From the NCBI GenBank assembly GCA_025210375.1, contig JAOASB010000012.1, positions 31,100 through 95,099 on the forward strand: a stretch of 64,000 nucleotides of DNA, read 5' to 3'. The translations under genes and the position numbers were made by a program. The notes under the pieces were generated by a model. It saw nothing but the letters and a program-made list of their open reading frames with translations. It searched no databases and had not been told where the DNA came from. Positions within the stretch are counted from its first letter, which is position 1, and the number at the start of each line of letters is the position of its first letter. Below, piece by piece: positions 1 through 9,514 of the stretch. Origin of the DNA: Maledivibacter sp. GTDB lineage: Bacteria; Bacillota; Clostridia; Peptostreptococcales; Caminicellaceae.

Positions 1-1
1 G

Positions 2-1105
2 CCCTTCACAAAATTTATAAAGACAGCTGACATAGCATTTTGGTTTATAGGCATAGTCATGCTTGTGGTCTCTTGGTTTTTCTGGCCGACTCCTGCAACC
101 GCCTTAGTTGGAGCAGTACTTTTACCAGTGGCTTTAAAAGTAGGATTGCCGGCTATAGGAGCAGCGATGGCAATAAACCTATTCGGACATGGTTTGGCAT
201 TATCTACTGACTATGTTATACAAGGGGCTCCCACTATAACTGCAAGTGCCGCAGGTATACCAGTGGAAAAAATCATATTAAAGGGTACTCCATTATTTTT
301 AACCATGGGTATTGTAACTATTTTAACAGCATATATTTTACTTAAAAGAGATATGAAAAAGGGAAAAATTATTGGCCCACAGTTGAGTCTAGAAGAATTA
401 AATGATTCAAGGAGAATAAGCAAAACTGCTAAGATGGCGGCTGTAATTGTACCCATTGCATTTTTACTTGATATAGTGGCAATGTTCTATTTTGAACTTA
501 GGGGAGGAGACGCAACGGCATTAATAGGTGGAACTGCAGTAGTATTGACTTTAATAATTACTATGGCTGAGTATAGAAAGGAATCTCTAGACAAAATAAC
601 TATATTTATCAAACAAGGATTTATGTTTGGTATGGAGATATTTGGGCCCATAATTCCTATAGCGGCATTCTTCTATTTAGGTGAGATTTCTCCTATTGAA
701 GCAGTTTTAGGAGAAGGCGTATTGCCCTTAGGATCTCAAGGCATATTGTCTGATATGGGTAGTGCATTGGCTTCCATAGCAAAAATGAACAGACCCATAG
801 TAGCAAGTATTGAAATGCTGGTAGGAGCCATAACTGGATTAGATGGATCGGGATTTTCAGGTATGTCTCTAGGGGGATCACTTTCTAGAGTTTTTGGTAC
901 AGCTATAAATGGTAGTATTCCAGTATTGGCGGCATTAGGTCAGATAGGAGCTATATGGGTTGGTGGTGGAACATTGGTACCTTGGGGACTAATACCAGCT
1001 GCAGCGATTTGTAGAGTAAAGCCTATGGATTTGGCGGAGCGAAACTTTATTCCAGTTGTAACAGGATTAATTGTTACGACCATTGTGGCCATGTTTTTGA
1101 TTTAG
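2..1105 (+). CDS. Polytopic membrane transporter, C-terminal part (5' end outside window)
   Basis: The reading frame is open to the first base of the window, so the gene starts upstream; the first in-window Met at 59 is probably internal. The visible 367 residues contain many hydrophobic helices with Gly-rich stretches such as GLDGSGFSGMSLGGS and WVGGGTLVPWG, typical of ion-coupled symporters. A charged cytoplasmic loop (KRDMKKGK...EELNDSRRISK) separates two membrane halves. I do not recognise a specific substrate family; an organic-anion or sodium symporter is plausible. The 3' end overlaps by about 32 bases the end of the small gene on the opposite strand. Confidence 0.75.
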   Translation, partial: PFTKFIKTADIAFWFIGIVMLVVSWFFWPTPATALVGAVLLPVALKVGLPAIGAAMAINLFGHGLALSTDYVIQGAPTITASAAGIPVEKIILKGTPLFLTMGIVTILTAYILLKRDMKKGKIIGPQLSLEELNDSRRISKTAKMAAVIVPIAFLLDIVAMFYFELRGGDATALIGGTAVVLTLIITMAEYRKESLDKITIFIKQGFMFGMEIFGPIIPIAAFFYLGEISPIEAVLGEGVLPLGSQGILSDMGSALASIAKMNRPIVASIEMLVGAITGLDGSGFSGMSLGGSLSRVFGTAINGSIPVLAALGQIGAIWVGGGTLVPWGLIPAAAICRVKPMDLAERNFIPVVTGLIVTTIVAMFLI

Positions 1106-1247
1106 ACTTTCTATTTTCTCCATCCTGGGGTCTAAAGTATATGCACTGAGGATTATATACTTCTGAAGGAGTTGAAACATGAGTTAATGTACATTTTCCG
1201 TTGTTTTCAAAAACACAATCACTAATAATACAATTTATATTTATCAC
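1074..1247 (-). CDS. Small Cys-rich protein (57 aa)
   Basis: GTG start at 1247 preceded by GAGGTGAT on the minus strand; the frame runs 57 codons to TAA at 1074. The protein begins MININCIISDCVFENNGKC and carries four Cys in the pattern C-x4-C-x7-C-x16-C followed by IYFRP. This resembles the roughly 40-residue clostridial Cys-rich proteins often mislabelled 'hydroxymyristoyl-ACP dehydratase' in databases (recalled resemblance, not searched). The Cys pattern suggests a small metal-binding knuckle. It converges on and overlaps the upstream transporter's 3' end. Function unknown. Confidence 0.65.
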   Translation of the reverse strand: MININCIISDCVFENNGKCTLTHVSTPSEVYNPQCIYFRPQDGENRKSKSKTWPQWS

Positions 1248-1350
1248 AATATCACCTCTATAATTATTATTTCACAATTGCAAAAAATAATTGCTTTAAA
1301 ATTTAGTATATTTACAATAAATTTAACAAAACTAATAGGGAGGTGATATC

Positions 1351-1947
1351 ATGTTTTTTTTGGACTATACTGAGACAAATAGGGTTTATCACATAATAAG
1401 TATTGTAGATATTAATATGGCCCTTAAGAATGGAATAAAATATGATGATAAAAGAACCTATTTATCTAAGTATTACAAGTTCCATGATTACATAGATAAA
1501 TATAAAAACCCTAATATACCCGATTGGGTTATAAGGAAGAAAGCGATATTTTCAAGTCTAAACTTTGCCAAAAATCATAAATTTCATTCCCATACTGTTT
1601 TATTAGGTATAAAAGTCGATCCAAAAAAATGCTGGGTTGCCAACGAAAATCTAGCAAATCAAATATATGAACCCTTTATATTACAAAGTGTAGATGAGTA
1701 CAATAAATGTAAAGCATATTTAGATGATAAGGGCGATGAACTTTTAAATAAATATTGGAAAACCTCCTGCTCTTTTTATGATAATCTAGATAGACGGTTG
1801 GACAAGGAGAAAGGCTATGATGCTGAAGTATTAATATTTCATGAAATAAAGCCATCTGATATTGAAGTACTGTATGTAATATCCGACCATAGAATGATGA
1901 CAAAGGAAGAATGGAAAAACCTTTTTTGTGAAGGTAAATCTAAATAA
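1351..1947 (+). CDS. Conserved hypothetical protein (198 aa)
   Basis: ATG preceded by GGGAGGTGATATC. Soluble, with no signal peptide or membrane segment. The N-terminus (NRVYHIISIVDINMALKNGI) followed by a central HSHTVLLGIKVDPKKCW and a late AEVLIFHEIKP...IEVLYVISDH resembles the layout of small DarT/ART-like folds, in which an early 'YH-I..' strand, a mid-protein strand and a final acidic strand form an NAD pocket. That resemblance is only a hypothesis. Similar proteins of unknown function occur in Clostridia (recalled). It converges with the next gene. Confidence 0.7.
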   Translation: MFFLDYTETNRVYHIISIVDINMALKNGIKYDDKRTYLSKYYKFHDYIDKYKNPNIPDWVIRKKAIFSSLNFAKNHKFHSHTVLLGIKVDPKKCWVANENLANQIYEPFILQSVDEYNKCKAYLDDKGDELLNKYWKTSCSFYDNLDRRLDKEKGYDAEVLIFHEIKPSDIEVLYVISDHRMMTKEEWKNLFCEGKSK

Positions 1948-1959
1948 AGTTCTATATGA

Positions 1960-2069
1960 AAAGTCATTCCTTAAGGTTGCTTATAGACCTAAAGCATATT
2001 CAAAAAATAAACTAGTCATCTTACTCGTCCTTTTATTTATTTTTCGTATATGCCTAAAAGAATGACTTT
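1960..2069. repeat. Long-loop inverted repeat between convergent genes
   Basis: AAAGTCATTC at 1960-1969 is exactly complementary to GAATGACTTT at 2060-2069, and the pairing continues inward with mismatches for several bases (CTTAAGG against CCTAAAA). The 90-base interior is AT-rich. It lies in the 3' space between two convergent genes and could be a two-way terminator or a structured 3' UTR. No clean U-tract follows either arm. Confidence 0.35.
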
Positions 2070-2090
2070 AATCTTAGAACATGGAACTTA

Positions 2091-3605
2091 TCACTTAGAA
2101 CTTTCCTCTATTCCTAGATTTAGCATTGCATCCGATGCAAATAATGCATGTTCAGAGCTAAATTCATCACAATATTTGTTGATCTTATAATCAGTCTTGT
2201 TGATTTCAAAGCCTTTTTCGATAACATAGGATCTATTATTATCAAGTATATTTTCTATGACAGATGTCTGATTATTTGAGTTTCGGAACATACTAAGCTC
2301 TATACTAAGACTAGGCAGTGGAGCTTGAAGATTTGTATCATTTATAGAAGAATCGAAGAAACTAGTTAATTGTGAATCAATACTTTCCTTTACCTTTGAT
2401 GAAGGTGTGATTTTTTGAAGCTTACTAAGGGATTTTAAGATGTAGGATATACTTTTAGTAGAATATTTAATATTAGTATCTTTATTAAGTCTAAATAAAT
2501 TGATATGTTCATCCCAAGTGGCGGCTAAATTGTTATAGATTTCTTCCGATGTATTTAAAAACAAGTCAAAATTTGTATATTCAAAGGCATCGACCAAAGC
2601 TTCCATGGATTTAAAATGGGATGCTAAGGAAGCAGCTTTATCTATTTGCCTGCTGTATATCATAAAGCCATTTTGCTTCTTCCTTGAATAAAGCTCATCA
2701 CAAAGACTTAATACAAATTGCATATAATTTTTATCTTTATCTAAAATATTTAGTGATTCAATAATAGAGGATGTTAAACTTGAAAGTTTAGCCGTATCAA
2801 GTTCAATAATCCTATATTCATTATTTTTTAGAACACTAAGCAAATTAAAGGCATAATCCCTAAACATATTGGATTTATCCAATTGAAAATATCTGTCATG
2901 ATTTGAGTTGCCCAGGGTCTCATATAGCTTTGCATAGGCCCAAAGCATATATACTTGGTCTTCCCAGTCTATTTTTTTATCCGTCTCTTGTAGTTCAGTA
3001 TTATTTATATCTAAAGTAATACTTTCCTTCTTTATAAAAAAACCTTCTGAATTTTTAAGTTCATTTTGACAAAATACACCTTGATTTACAGCTGAATCTA
3101 GTAAAATCATGCCTATGAGTTTCTCAGAATAAGAGGACTCATCATTTCCCTTGATTAAACCCCTTGTATATAGGAATTGTGATAAATTTACTTCGTTCAA
3201 AATAAGTAATCCTTGGTTTTTAGGACTTAACTCTTTTTGTAAATTTCCATCCTTAAGATCTATTCCCATATTTATATCGTCTTTGATAGTATCATTAAAA
3301 GAAGAATCAAGCTTTATTCCTGAGTATATTGCTTTTATAGGAGATAAATCCTTAACAAAATATAGGCTATCATCTGAGGTAAGGTCTTGTTTATAGGTTT
3401 TCTGATCATCATCTGTATCTTTAATAGCTTCAGTGTATAACTTTTTCTTGAAATCATCAATAAGATCGTCGGATATATTATATTCTACTCCAAATCCTGA
3501 GAGCATGGATAGGGTAAATATATTTGAAAAGGAATAAACCAAAGCTTGTCTATGTACATTTTCCTTTGAGTAATCTAAACTCTCAAGCAAATCTTTAACA
3601 TCCAT
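2091..3605 (-). CDS. Hypothetical protein (504 aa)
   Basis: ATG at 3605 with GGTGGTGATATC in front on the minus strand, nearly the same ribosome-site context as the gene at 1351. The 504-residue product is acidic, Ser/Asp/Asn-rich and largely helical by eye, with no signal peptide, membrane helix or recognisable catalytic motif. Segments such as WEDQVYMLWAYAKLYETLG and ASLASHFKSMEALVDAFEY look like helical-repeat material. I cannot assign a family. Convergent to the 1351 gene, monocistronic, with its upstream region holding dispersed repeat copy A. Confidence 0.65.
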   Translation of the reverse strand: MDVKDLLESLDYSKENVHRQALVYSFSNIFTLSMLSGFGVEYNISDDLIDDFKKKLYTEAIKDTDDDQKTYKQDLTSDDSLYFVKDLSPIKAIYSGIKLDSSFNDTIKDDINMGIDLKDGNLQKELSPKNQGLLILNEVNLSQFLYTRGLIKGNDESSYSEKLIGMILLDSAVNQGVFCQNELKNSEGFFIKKESITLDINNTELQETDKKIDWEDQVYMLWAYAKLYETLGNSNHDRYFQLDKSNMFRDYAFNLLSVLKNNEYRIIELDTAKLSSLTSSIIESLNILDKDKNYMQFVLSLCDELYSRKKQNGFMIYSRQIDKAASLASHFKSMEALVDAFEYTNFDLFLNTSEEIYNNLAATWDEHINLFRLNKDTNIKYSTKSISYILKSLSKLQKITPSSKVKESIDSQLTSFFDSSINDTNLQAPLPSLSIELSMFRNSNNQTSVIENILDNNRSYVIEKGFEINKTDYKINKYCDEFSSEHALFASDAMLNLGIEESSK

Positions 3606-3705
3606 GATATCACCACCCCAATTTAAAAGATCAGATTATTAGTACTATTATATATATATTTATTATATTTCTTGATATTCTGAGAAAATTGTATAAATTT
3701 TATAA

Positions 3706-3804
3706 TTTGAGCAAATTCCATAATTACTTTCTATAAAAACCATCTACTGCATGTAGTTTTAAAATCCTCAAGGATATATCATATATATTATGCAATTTTC
3801 TCAT
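3706..3804. repeat. Dispersed repeat family 1, copy A
   Basis: Begins TTTGAGCAAATTCCATAA and ends TTATGCAATTTTCTCA, an imperfect terminal inverted repeat. The segment ATAATTACTTTCTATAAAAA is shared with copies B, D and E. It fills most of the roughly 430-base gap between the divergent genes at 3605 and 4032; the rest of the gap is AT-rich with no gene. Confidence 0.7.
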
Positions 3805-4031
3805 TAAATCATAGTAAGTTTAAAAATATTTAAGGTGGTTTTGATATTTTAAAATAATCCATACAACTGAAATAGAAAGTGAGATATAATAGAAAGGGAT
3901 GATTTAATAAATAGGCAAATCGCAAATGATTAAGAAGTATGAAAAAAATAAATAAGTTGGATCGTGAAGTGATTTTGCTTAGAATTTAAATCCACGATTA
4001 GTTGTATTTACATAAAGAAAGGATGAATGAA

Positions 4032-5015
4032 TTGAAGGTTGGTAAACTTGACTCCGAGCTATTAAAAAAAATAATTTTTAATAATATAAAATTCCAGAGG
4101 GAAGAAGTTATGGTTAGACCCGGAATAGGTGAAGACTGTGCTGTAGTAGATTTTGGAGAGTATGCTTTAGTAATGTCAACGGACCCTATAACTGGAGCAG
4201 CTAGTGAGGTTGGGAAATTAGCTGTACATATAAATTGTAATGATATAGCTTCAAATGGGATAGAGCCCTTGGGGCTTATGATGACAATTTTGGCACCCAT
4301 AGGTACAACAGAAGGACAAATAGATGGGATTATGAAGCAGGCTTCAAGGGAAGCGGCTAAGCTAGGTGTGGAGATAATAGGAGGTCATACAGAAATAACC
4401 GAAGCTGTGAATAGAATTATAATTTCTGCAACTGCCATTGGAAGACAATTAAAATCCGATATAGTAAAAAATTCCGGGGTTAAGGTTGGAGATAAAATAA
4501 TTATGACCAAAACTGCTGGACTTGAAGGTACTGGTATAATAGCATATGATTTAGAAGGGAAACTCGGTTCGACATTTTCCCGGGAAATAATTAAAAAAGC
4601 TCAAAGTATGGTGGATGACATTAGTGTCGTTAAGGAAGGTATTATAGCAGGTGAAATAGGTTTTAGCAGTATGCATGATGTGACCGAAGGTGGCATCTTA
4701 GGTGCCATATGGGAAATATGTGAAGCCTCAAAGGTGGGCTGCAATATTTACAATGATAGAATTCCCATTGCCGAGGAAACTAAAGCTATTTGTGGGTTTC
4801 TAGACATTGATCCATTAAGATTAATTTCCAGCGGGACTATGCTAATAACCGTAAGTCCAAATAAGGAAAAACAATTGATTAAAGGGCTATATGAAGGGGG
4901 CATTAGGGCAAGTGTTATCGGAGAAATTGTAGAAAAAAATAAATATCTTATCAAGAATAATGAAAAGATTGTAATACAACCCCCAAAAAGTGATGAATTA
5001 TATAAGGTCATATAA
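4032..5015 (+). CDS. AIR synthase-related protein (HypE/ThiL-like)
   Basis: A PurM/HypE/ThiL-superfamily ATP-binding protein of unknown specific role, often annotated 'hydrogenase maturation factor' in Clostridia. The N-terminal half shows the superfamily motifs GIGEDCAVVDF, a DP(I)TGA Asp motif and HINCNDIASNGIEP, followed by GGHTEITEAV. The C-terminal half has MHDVTEGGILGAIWE. The TTG at 4032 is chosen because AAAGGA lies 8 bases before it and the protein then begins MKVGKLDSELL, the usual family start; an ATG at 4023 in the same frame overlaps that ribosome site. No hydrogenase genes are nearby, so a HypE function is doubtful. Confidence 0.8.
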   Translation: MKVGKLDSELLKKIIFNNIKFQREEVMVRPGIGEDCAVVDFGEYALVMSTDPITGAASEVGKLAVHINCNDIASNGIEPLGLMMTILAPIGTTEGQIDGIMKQASREAAKLGVEIIGGHTEITEAVNRIIISATAIGRQLKSDIVKNSGVKVGDKIIMTKTAGLEGTGIIAYDLEGKLGSTFSREIIKKAQSMVDDISVVKEGIIAGEIGFSSMHDVTEGGILGAIWEICEASKVGCNIYNDRIPIAEETKAICGFLDIDPLRLISSGTMLITVSPNKEKQLIKGLYEGGIRASVIGEIVEKNKYLIKNNEKIVIQPPKSDELYKVI

Positions 5016-5153
5016 GAAATATATTAAATTACAATTACATTTAACTACATCAAGTTGCATAAAGTTACACCAAATGATATAAATAGAATTAGGGAATACA
5101 TTTTTGGAGAAATGTATAAAGAAGAAAGTTAAAACAATAAAGGGGGCAATGGA

Positions 5154-7244
5154 ATGAAGAAAATGTTATCGTTAATACTGGTAATTACCATATTTATGAG
5201 TATGACGATAAGCTCTTTTGGAGCTAGGAAGTTTGAAAAGGAAATGCTGAGTATTATTGATGGAGCTACAAATAATACCTATGATGTTTATACTGTGAAC
5301 TTAATCATGCAGGGTAGGGATGTTGTATCTGATGTTCCTGGGATGTTGTTTAATGACATAACTTTAGTGCCCGTAAGATTTATTAGTGAAAACCTTGGAG
5401 CTGAGGTTAAGTGGAATCAGGAAAAAAAAGAAGCGACCTTAAAGACTGAAGATAAAGAGATCATTCTTAAAATAGATAGTCCTAGGGTTTTAGTAAATGG
5501 CAAGGAGTATATGTTACCAAATGGTGTACCGGCAAAGCTTATAGGATATGAGGAAAACTTTAGAACTATGGTTCCTTTAAGATTTGTTTCAGAACAGCTT
5601 GGCATGGAAGTAGGCTGGATAGGAGAAACTATGACGGCCACAATAGATAAGCCATTGCAGAAAATAGAAAACATTACATATGATGGTTCGGAAAAGTTTC
5701 CTGAGATTGTTATAAAGACTACTGGCGATGTGGCTACTTCATCCTTCTTCTTAAATGGTAGTCAAGTTGGGGGCGAAGATAAATTAGTAGTTGATATTCC
5801 CAACTCTATTTTTAATATACAAGATAGTAGTTTGCTAGATGATGAGGGAGCAGTCAATCTAGATATATATGATAGGGAAGTAAAAACCATAAGGGCTTCA
5901 CAATTTGAACAAAATCCATATAAGACTAGAATTGTCGTTGATGTTGATAGAAAAAAAGGACATGAGATAGTTTATGACGATGAAAACAAGGAATTAAGGA
6001 TTAAGCTTATTAACTCTGTGAAGAATTTAAAGGTTGACAAAATATATAATGTAGATACTGTAGTAATCCAAACGGCTGAGGAACCAACCTACAATGTTAT
6101 GTTCTTAGATGACAAGGTTGTAGTAGATGTTCTTGATAGTTTGCTTAAGTATGATGGAGAAGGGATCGACGTCCAGCAAGGGGTTATAAGTGGAGTTAGA
6201 TATTCTCAATTTAGTCCAGACCACAATTATCATCCAAATGACAAGATAACGAGGGTCGTTGTAGATTTAGAAGATGGGACTAGTCCACGGGATAATGTGT
6301 ACATAGAACATGCTGAGAATGAGATATATGTTTTTGTAGCTGGCAAACCTCTAGATGGAATAGACTATTATAAAGATGATATTAATTTGGCAAAGCTTGA
6401 AATAACAGCTAACAATAAGGGGCAATACATAAAGAATTATAATGTCGCTAAAAAGGAGTTATCCTTAAGAATTTTAAAGGATAATATAGTGTTAGATCCA
6501 TTGAAAATAGACATAGATGATAGTATTGTCAAATATATAGATGTTGATGGTAGCAGTGATGAATATTATGATATAGACATAAAGCTTGCAGATGGTACAA
6601 AGTATGAAGATAATTCAGAAAGTGATGTAACTGATAAAATAATGTTTAGCTTTATAAATAATAAGGTCAAAGAATCTAAGTTTAGGAATAGACTTATAGT
6701 AATTGACCCGGGTCATGGGGGACATGATTCCGGTGCATATAATCGTAATTTAGAGGTTAAGGAAAAGGAAGTTGTTTTAGATGTATCCCTAAGACTTAAA
6801 AAGCTTCTTGAAAATGAAGGGTTCAAGGTTTATATGACTCGTAAGGATGATACCTTCATTAACTTATATGATAGACCTGGCATTGCAAATGAACTTGGTG
6901 CCGATGCTTTTGTTAGTATACATGCCAATTCTGCTACTAACAGTAAGGCACAGGGAGTTGAGGTTCTATATTATCCAAATGATGGTAGAGATAATAAGAC
7001 TTTCTCAAGGATAATGCAAAATTCCCTTGTTAGAGAATTAAATGCAACGGATAGGGGAATAGTACCGAGACCTAAATTGGTTGTTATTAGAGAAACAAAA
7101 ATGCCAGCAGTTCTATTAGAGCTAGGATTTTTATCAAATCCTAGGGAAGGAAATTTACTTTTACAAGATGATTATAGACAAAGATGTGCTGAGGCATCTT
7201 TAAAGGGTATAATCGAATATTTCAATAGTGTATTGATGAAATAA
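5154..7244 (+). CDS. Secreted N-acetylmuramoyl-L-alanine amidase with stalk-binding and AMIN domains
   Basis: Cleaves the MurNAc-L-Ala bond of peptidoglycan outside the cell. A signal peptide occupies residues 1-24. Residues about 45-170 form a copper-amine-oxidase-N-like domain with two copies of a VPVRF/VPLRF...E.LG motif. Residues about 170-410 hold AMIN-type beta domains for wall targeting. Residues about 515-695 are Amidase_3: DPGHGGHDSGA with the first zinc His, the KEKEVVLD glutamate, SIHANSA with the second His, and the catalytic Glu in LLELGFLSN. At 696 residues it is long for the family because of the accessory domains. It ends at a terminator and sits just upstream of gerM, suggesting a cell-wall/sporulation role. 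Confidence 0.93.
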   Translation: MKKMLSLILVITIFMSMTISSFGARKFEKEMLSIIDGATNNTYDVYTVNLIMQGRDVVSDVPGMLFNDITLVPVRFISENLGAEVKWNQEKKEATLKTEDKEIILKIDSPRVLVNGKEYMLPNGVPAKLIGYEENFRTMVPLRFVSEQLGMEVGWIGETMTATIDKPLQKIENITYDGSEKFPEIVIKTTGDVATSSFFLNGSQVGGEDKLVVDIPNSIFNIQDSSLLDDEGAVNLDIYDREVKTIRASQFEQNPYKTRIVVDVDRKKGHEIVYDDENKELRIKLINSVKNLKVDKIYNVDTVVIQTAEEPTYNVMFLDDKVVVDVLDSLLKYDGEGIDVQQGVISGVRYSQFSPDHNYHPNDKITRVVVDLEDGTSPRDNVYIEHAENEIYVFVAGKPLDGIDYYKDDINLAKLEITANNKGQYIKNYNVAKKELSLRILKDNIVLDPLKIDIDDSIVKYIDVDGSSDEYYDIDIKLADGTKYEDNSESDVTDKIMFSFINNKVKESKFRNRLIVIDPGHGGHDSGAYNRNLEVKEKEVVLDVSLRLKKLLENEGFKVYMTRKDDTFINLYDRPGIANELGADAFVSIHANSATNSKAQGVEVLYYPNDGRDNKTFSRIMQNSLVRELNATDRGIVPRPKLVVIRETKMPAVLLELGFLSNPREGNLLLQDDYRQRCAEASLKGIIEYFNSVLMK

Positions 7245-7258
7245 ATATACTGTGGAAA

Positions 7259-7285
7259 GGCTACCTCCTGTGTGGGGTAGTTTTT
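7259..7285 (+). terminator. Intrinsic terminator after amidase
   Basis: CTACC...GGTAG stem with a CCTGTGTGG-type loop followed by TTTTTTATT. Confidence 0.75.
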
Positions 7286-7419
7286 TATTGGAAAAATGTA
7301 AAACTATCAATTACCTTCTTTAGATTTTATCCTTTAAAAAAGTAAATAAAATAGACATAGTATGCCTATCCCTCTAATATAATTTAATATACAGTTTTGA
7401 TTTAGGGGGGGATTTTGGC

Positions 7420-8439
7420 ATGAGGCGCAAAAGATTTATAGCACTAGTAGTATCGGCTTGCTTGGTATTAAGTTTAGTAGTATGGAAAGGTACTAGCATG
7501 CTGAAGACATTTTTAAGCAAGGAAGAACAGCAAGTTCCAACACTGATTGAGAGCCCAGAAGATGATCAGAATTTAAGAAATACAGTTCTTTATTACAAGG
7601 ATGACAAAGGCTTTCTTGTTCCAGTTATGAGAAAGATACCGTGGCCTGAAGGAAAGGGAATTGCAAAATCTGCTATAAGATCACTAGTAGATAACCCCGC
7701 TAATAGACAAGATATGGAAGCTATTGGATTGATGCCTGTACTACCAGCTAATACTGAAATTCTGGGTATGAGTATAAATGAAGGACTATGCAGGGTAGAC
7801 TTTACAGCAGATTTTCAAAACTATGGGCAGCAAGAGGAGGAGGCTTCAATTGTTAAGGCTGTGGTATACACATTAACGGAATTCCCAACCGTTGAGAAAG
7901 TTCAAATCATGATTGAAGGAGAACAGCCAAAGAAGCTTAGCCAAGGTTTAAATCTCTCACAGCCTATTGCTAGAAAGGATATAAATTATAGTGGCAATGG
8001 TAAAAGTAAGGGAAAGGTCATAGTATATTATCAGGGAACAGTTAATGGCATGGAGAATTATTTTGTACCTGTAACCAAGGATATAGACGTAGCAGAAAAT
8101 GAATCAGTGACAGTTATCAGAACACTTGAGACTTTGATAGAAGGACCATCGGAAGAATCAGGACTATTTAGTGCCATACCATGTAACCTACAAGTAAGAA
8201 ATGTCGATATACTAGATGGAGTGGCATACGTTGATTTCGCCGAAGAAATTAAGGAAATCAAAGATGAAAGTATAGCCCAAGATATAGTTAAAACAATAGG
8301 GTTGACGCTTACCGAATACTATGGAAATGATATTATGATAGAAAAAGTAAGTATAATGGCTGATGGTAAAGAAATTGATTTTGGTGAAGTAGCAAAGGAT
8401 GAACCGTTGGCGGTTCCAACCTTTGCAAACGAGTATTAA
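7420..8439 (+). CDS. gerM: GerMN-domain lipoprotein-like/anchored protein
   Basis: Spore germination/sporulation-associated protein with two GerMN domains. An N-terminal basic stretch and hydrophobic anchor (residues 6-24) put it on the outer face of the membrane; no lipobox Cys is evident. The first GerMN repeat covers about residues 55-185 (VLYYKDDKGFLVPVMRKI, then GLCRVDFTADF and a VEKVQIMIEG end). The second covers about 200-330 (VIVYYQGT...YFVPVTKDI, GVAYVDFAEEI, IEKVSIMADG). The order gerM-rph-rdgB-phosphodiesterase is the same as gerM-rph-ysnA-ysnB in Bacillus subtilis, which supports the symbol. Preceded by a strong TTAGGGGGGGATT ribosome site. Confidence 0.88.
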   Translation: MRRKRFIALVVSACLVLSLVVWKGTSMLKTFLSKEEQQVPTLIESPEDDQNLRNTVLYYKDDKGFLVPVMRKIPWPEGKGIAKSAIRSLVDNPANRQDMEAIGLMPVLPANTEILGMSINEGLCRVDFTADFQNYGQQEEEASIVKAVVYTLTEFPTVEKVQIMIEGEQPKKLSQGLNLSQPIARKDINYSGNGKSKGKVIVYYQGTVNGMENYFVPVTKDIDVAENESVTVIRTLETLIEGPSEESGLFSAIPCNLQVRNVDILDGVAYVDFAEEIKEIKDESIAQDIVKTIGLTLTEYYGNDIMIEKVSIMADGKEIDFGEVAKDEPLAVPTFANEY

Positions 8440-8487
8440 GAAAGTCCAGGCAGCTTGTCATCTTGTTGACTTCGTCAATAATCTGAG

Positions 8488-8510
8488 TCCAGGGAAACCT
8501 GGATTTTTTT
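8488..8510 (+). terminator. Intrinsic terminator after gerM
   Basis: TCCAGG-GAAA-CCTGGA stem with a GNRA-like loop followed by seven T. Confidence 0.9.
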
Positions 8511-8647
8511 ATTTTGAAAAAATTGAGATACGTAAGCCATGTAATGGAAATAATAAGATAGAGGTTCTAAAATGTATAACTTCAAGCAAAACAAAATAAT
8601 AAATTGTATAACAGATATAATAGTTAATATGGTAAAATATATTAATG

Positions 8648-8731
8648 TATAGGGAAAAACATTGAAGCTTTGGCTATTTAAAAAATCAAGGTGTAGATTT
8701 ATAAGTTAAAGTCTATACTAAAATCCCTATA
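8648..8731. repeat. Dispersed repeat family 2, copy a
   Basis: Ends TATAGGGA and TCCCTATA are exact inverted repeats. It contains CATTGAAGCTTTGGCTATT and TGTAGATTTATAAGT, shared with 26388-26434, and GTCTATACTAAAATCCCTAT, shared with 54821-54840 and (inverted) 40133-40152. It lies immediately upstream of rph. Confidence 0.7.
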
Positions 8732-8770
8732 TAATTGTTATTATTGTTTATTAATAGAAGGGAGAAAAAT

Positions 8771-9496
8771 ATGAATAGAGTAGATGGAAGAAGACCAGAG
8801 GATATTAGACCAGTGAAAATTACAAAGGACTATTTGATGCATCCCCAGGGGTCAGTTTTAATAGAAATGGGTAATACCAAGGTAATATGCACAGTTACTA
8901 TAGAGGAAAAAGTTCCTCCATTCTTAAAGGGATCTGGCAAGGGTTGGATTACAGCCGAATATTCTATGCTGCCAGGAGCAACTCATTCAAGGAAGTTTAG
9001 AGAAGCTACAAAGGGAAAGTTAGAGGGAAGAACCCATGAAATCAAGAGACTCATAGGAAGAGCATTACGCTCGGTTGTTGACTTGAATAAATTAGGGGAA
9101 ATAACTTTATGGATTGATTGTGATGTAATACAAGCAGATGGTGGAACAAGAACTGCTTCTATTACTGGAGCCTATGTTGCATTGGTAGATGCCCTAAGTA
9201 AGTTAGTTGATAAAGGTGTATTGGAATCTTTGCCTATTACCAGCTATGTTGCAGCAATAAGTGTTGGGGTAGTTAAAGATACTCCTATATTAGATTTATG
9301 CTATAAAGAAGATTCAACAGCTAAGGTTGACATGAATGTAATCATGACGGATAAGGGTGAATTTATAGAAATACAGGGAACAGGGGAAGAGTCGCCATTT
9401 AATAAGGCCGAATTAATTGATCTGTTGAGTCTTTCTGAGAAGGGGATAAATGAACTCATTGAGATTCAGAAGGAAATCTTAGATATTGAAATATAG
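8771..9496 (+). CDS. rph: Ribonuclease PH
   Basis: Phosphorolytic 3'-5' exoribonuclease that trims tRNA 3' ends. The start at 8771 ([15 protein letters not shown]) has AGAAGGGAG at the right distance, whereas an upstream ATG at 8735 lacks one. The 241-residue length is normal. Family motifs: [48 protein letters not shown] (RNase PH specific), and [18 protein letters not shown] with the catalytic/phosphate-binding residues. Followed after a short gap by rdgB. Repeat family 2 copy a lies in its leader. Confidence 0.96.
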   Translation: MNRVDGRRPEDIRPVKITKDYLMHPQGSVLIEMGNTKVICTVTIEEKVPPFLKGSGKGWITAEYSMLPGATHSRKFREATKGKLEGRTHEIKRLIGRALRSVVDLNKLGEITLWIDCDVIQADGGTRTASITGAYVALVDALSKLVDKGVLESLPITSYVAAISVGVVKDTPILDLCYKEDSTAKVDMNVIMTDKGEFIEIQGTGEESPFNKAELIDLLSLSEKGINELIEIQKEILDIEI

Positions 9497-9514
9497 AATG
9501 GTGGTGTAAGAAAT

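Noticed and set aside
8399..8599. 66-codon plus-strand frame over the gerM terminator
   Set aside because: It crosses an intrinsic terminator hairpin, overlaps gerM out of frame and lacks a ribosome site.
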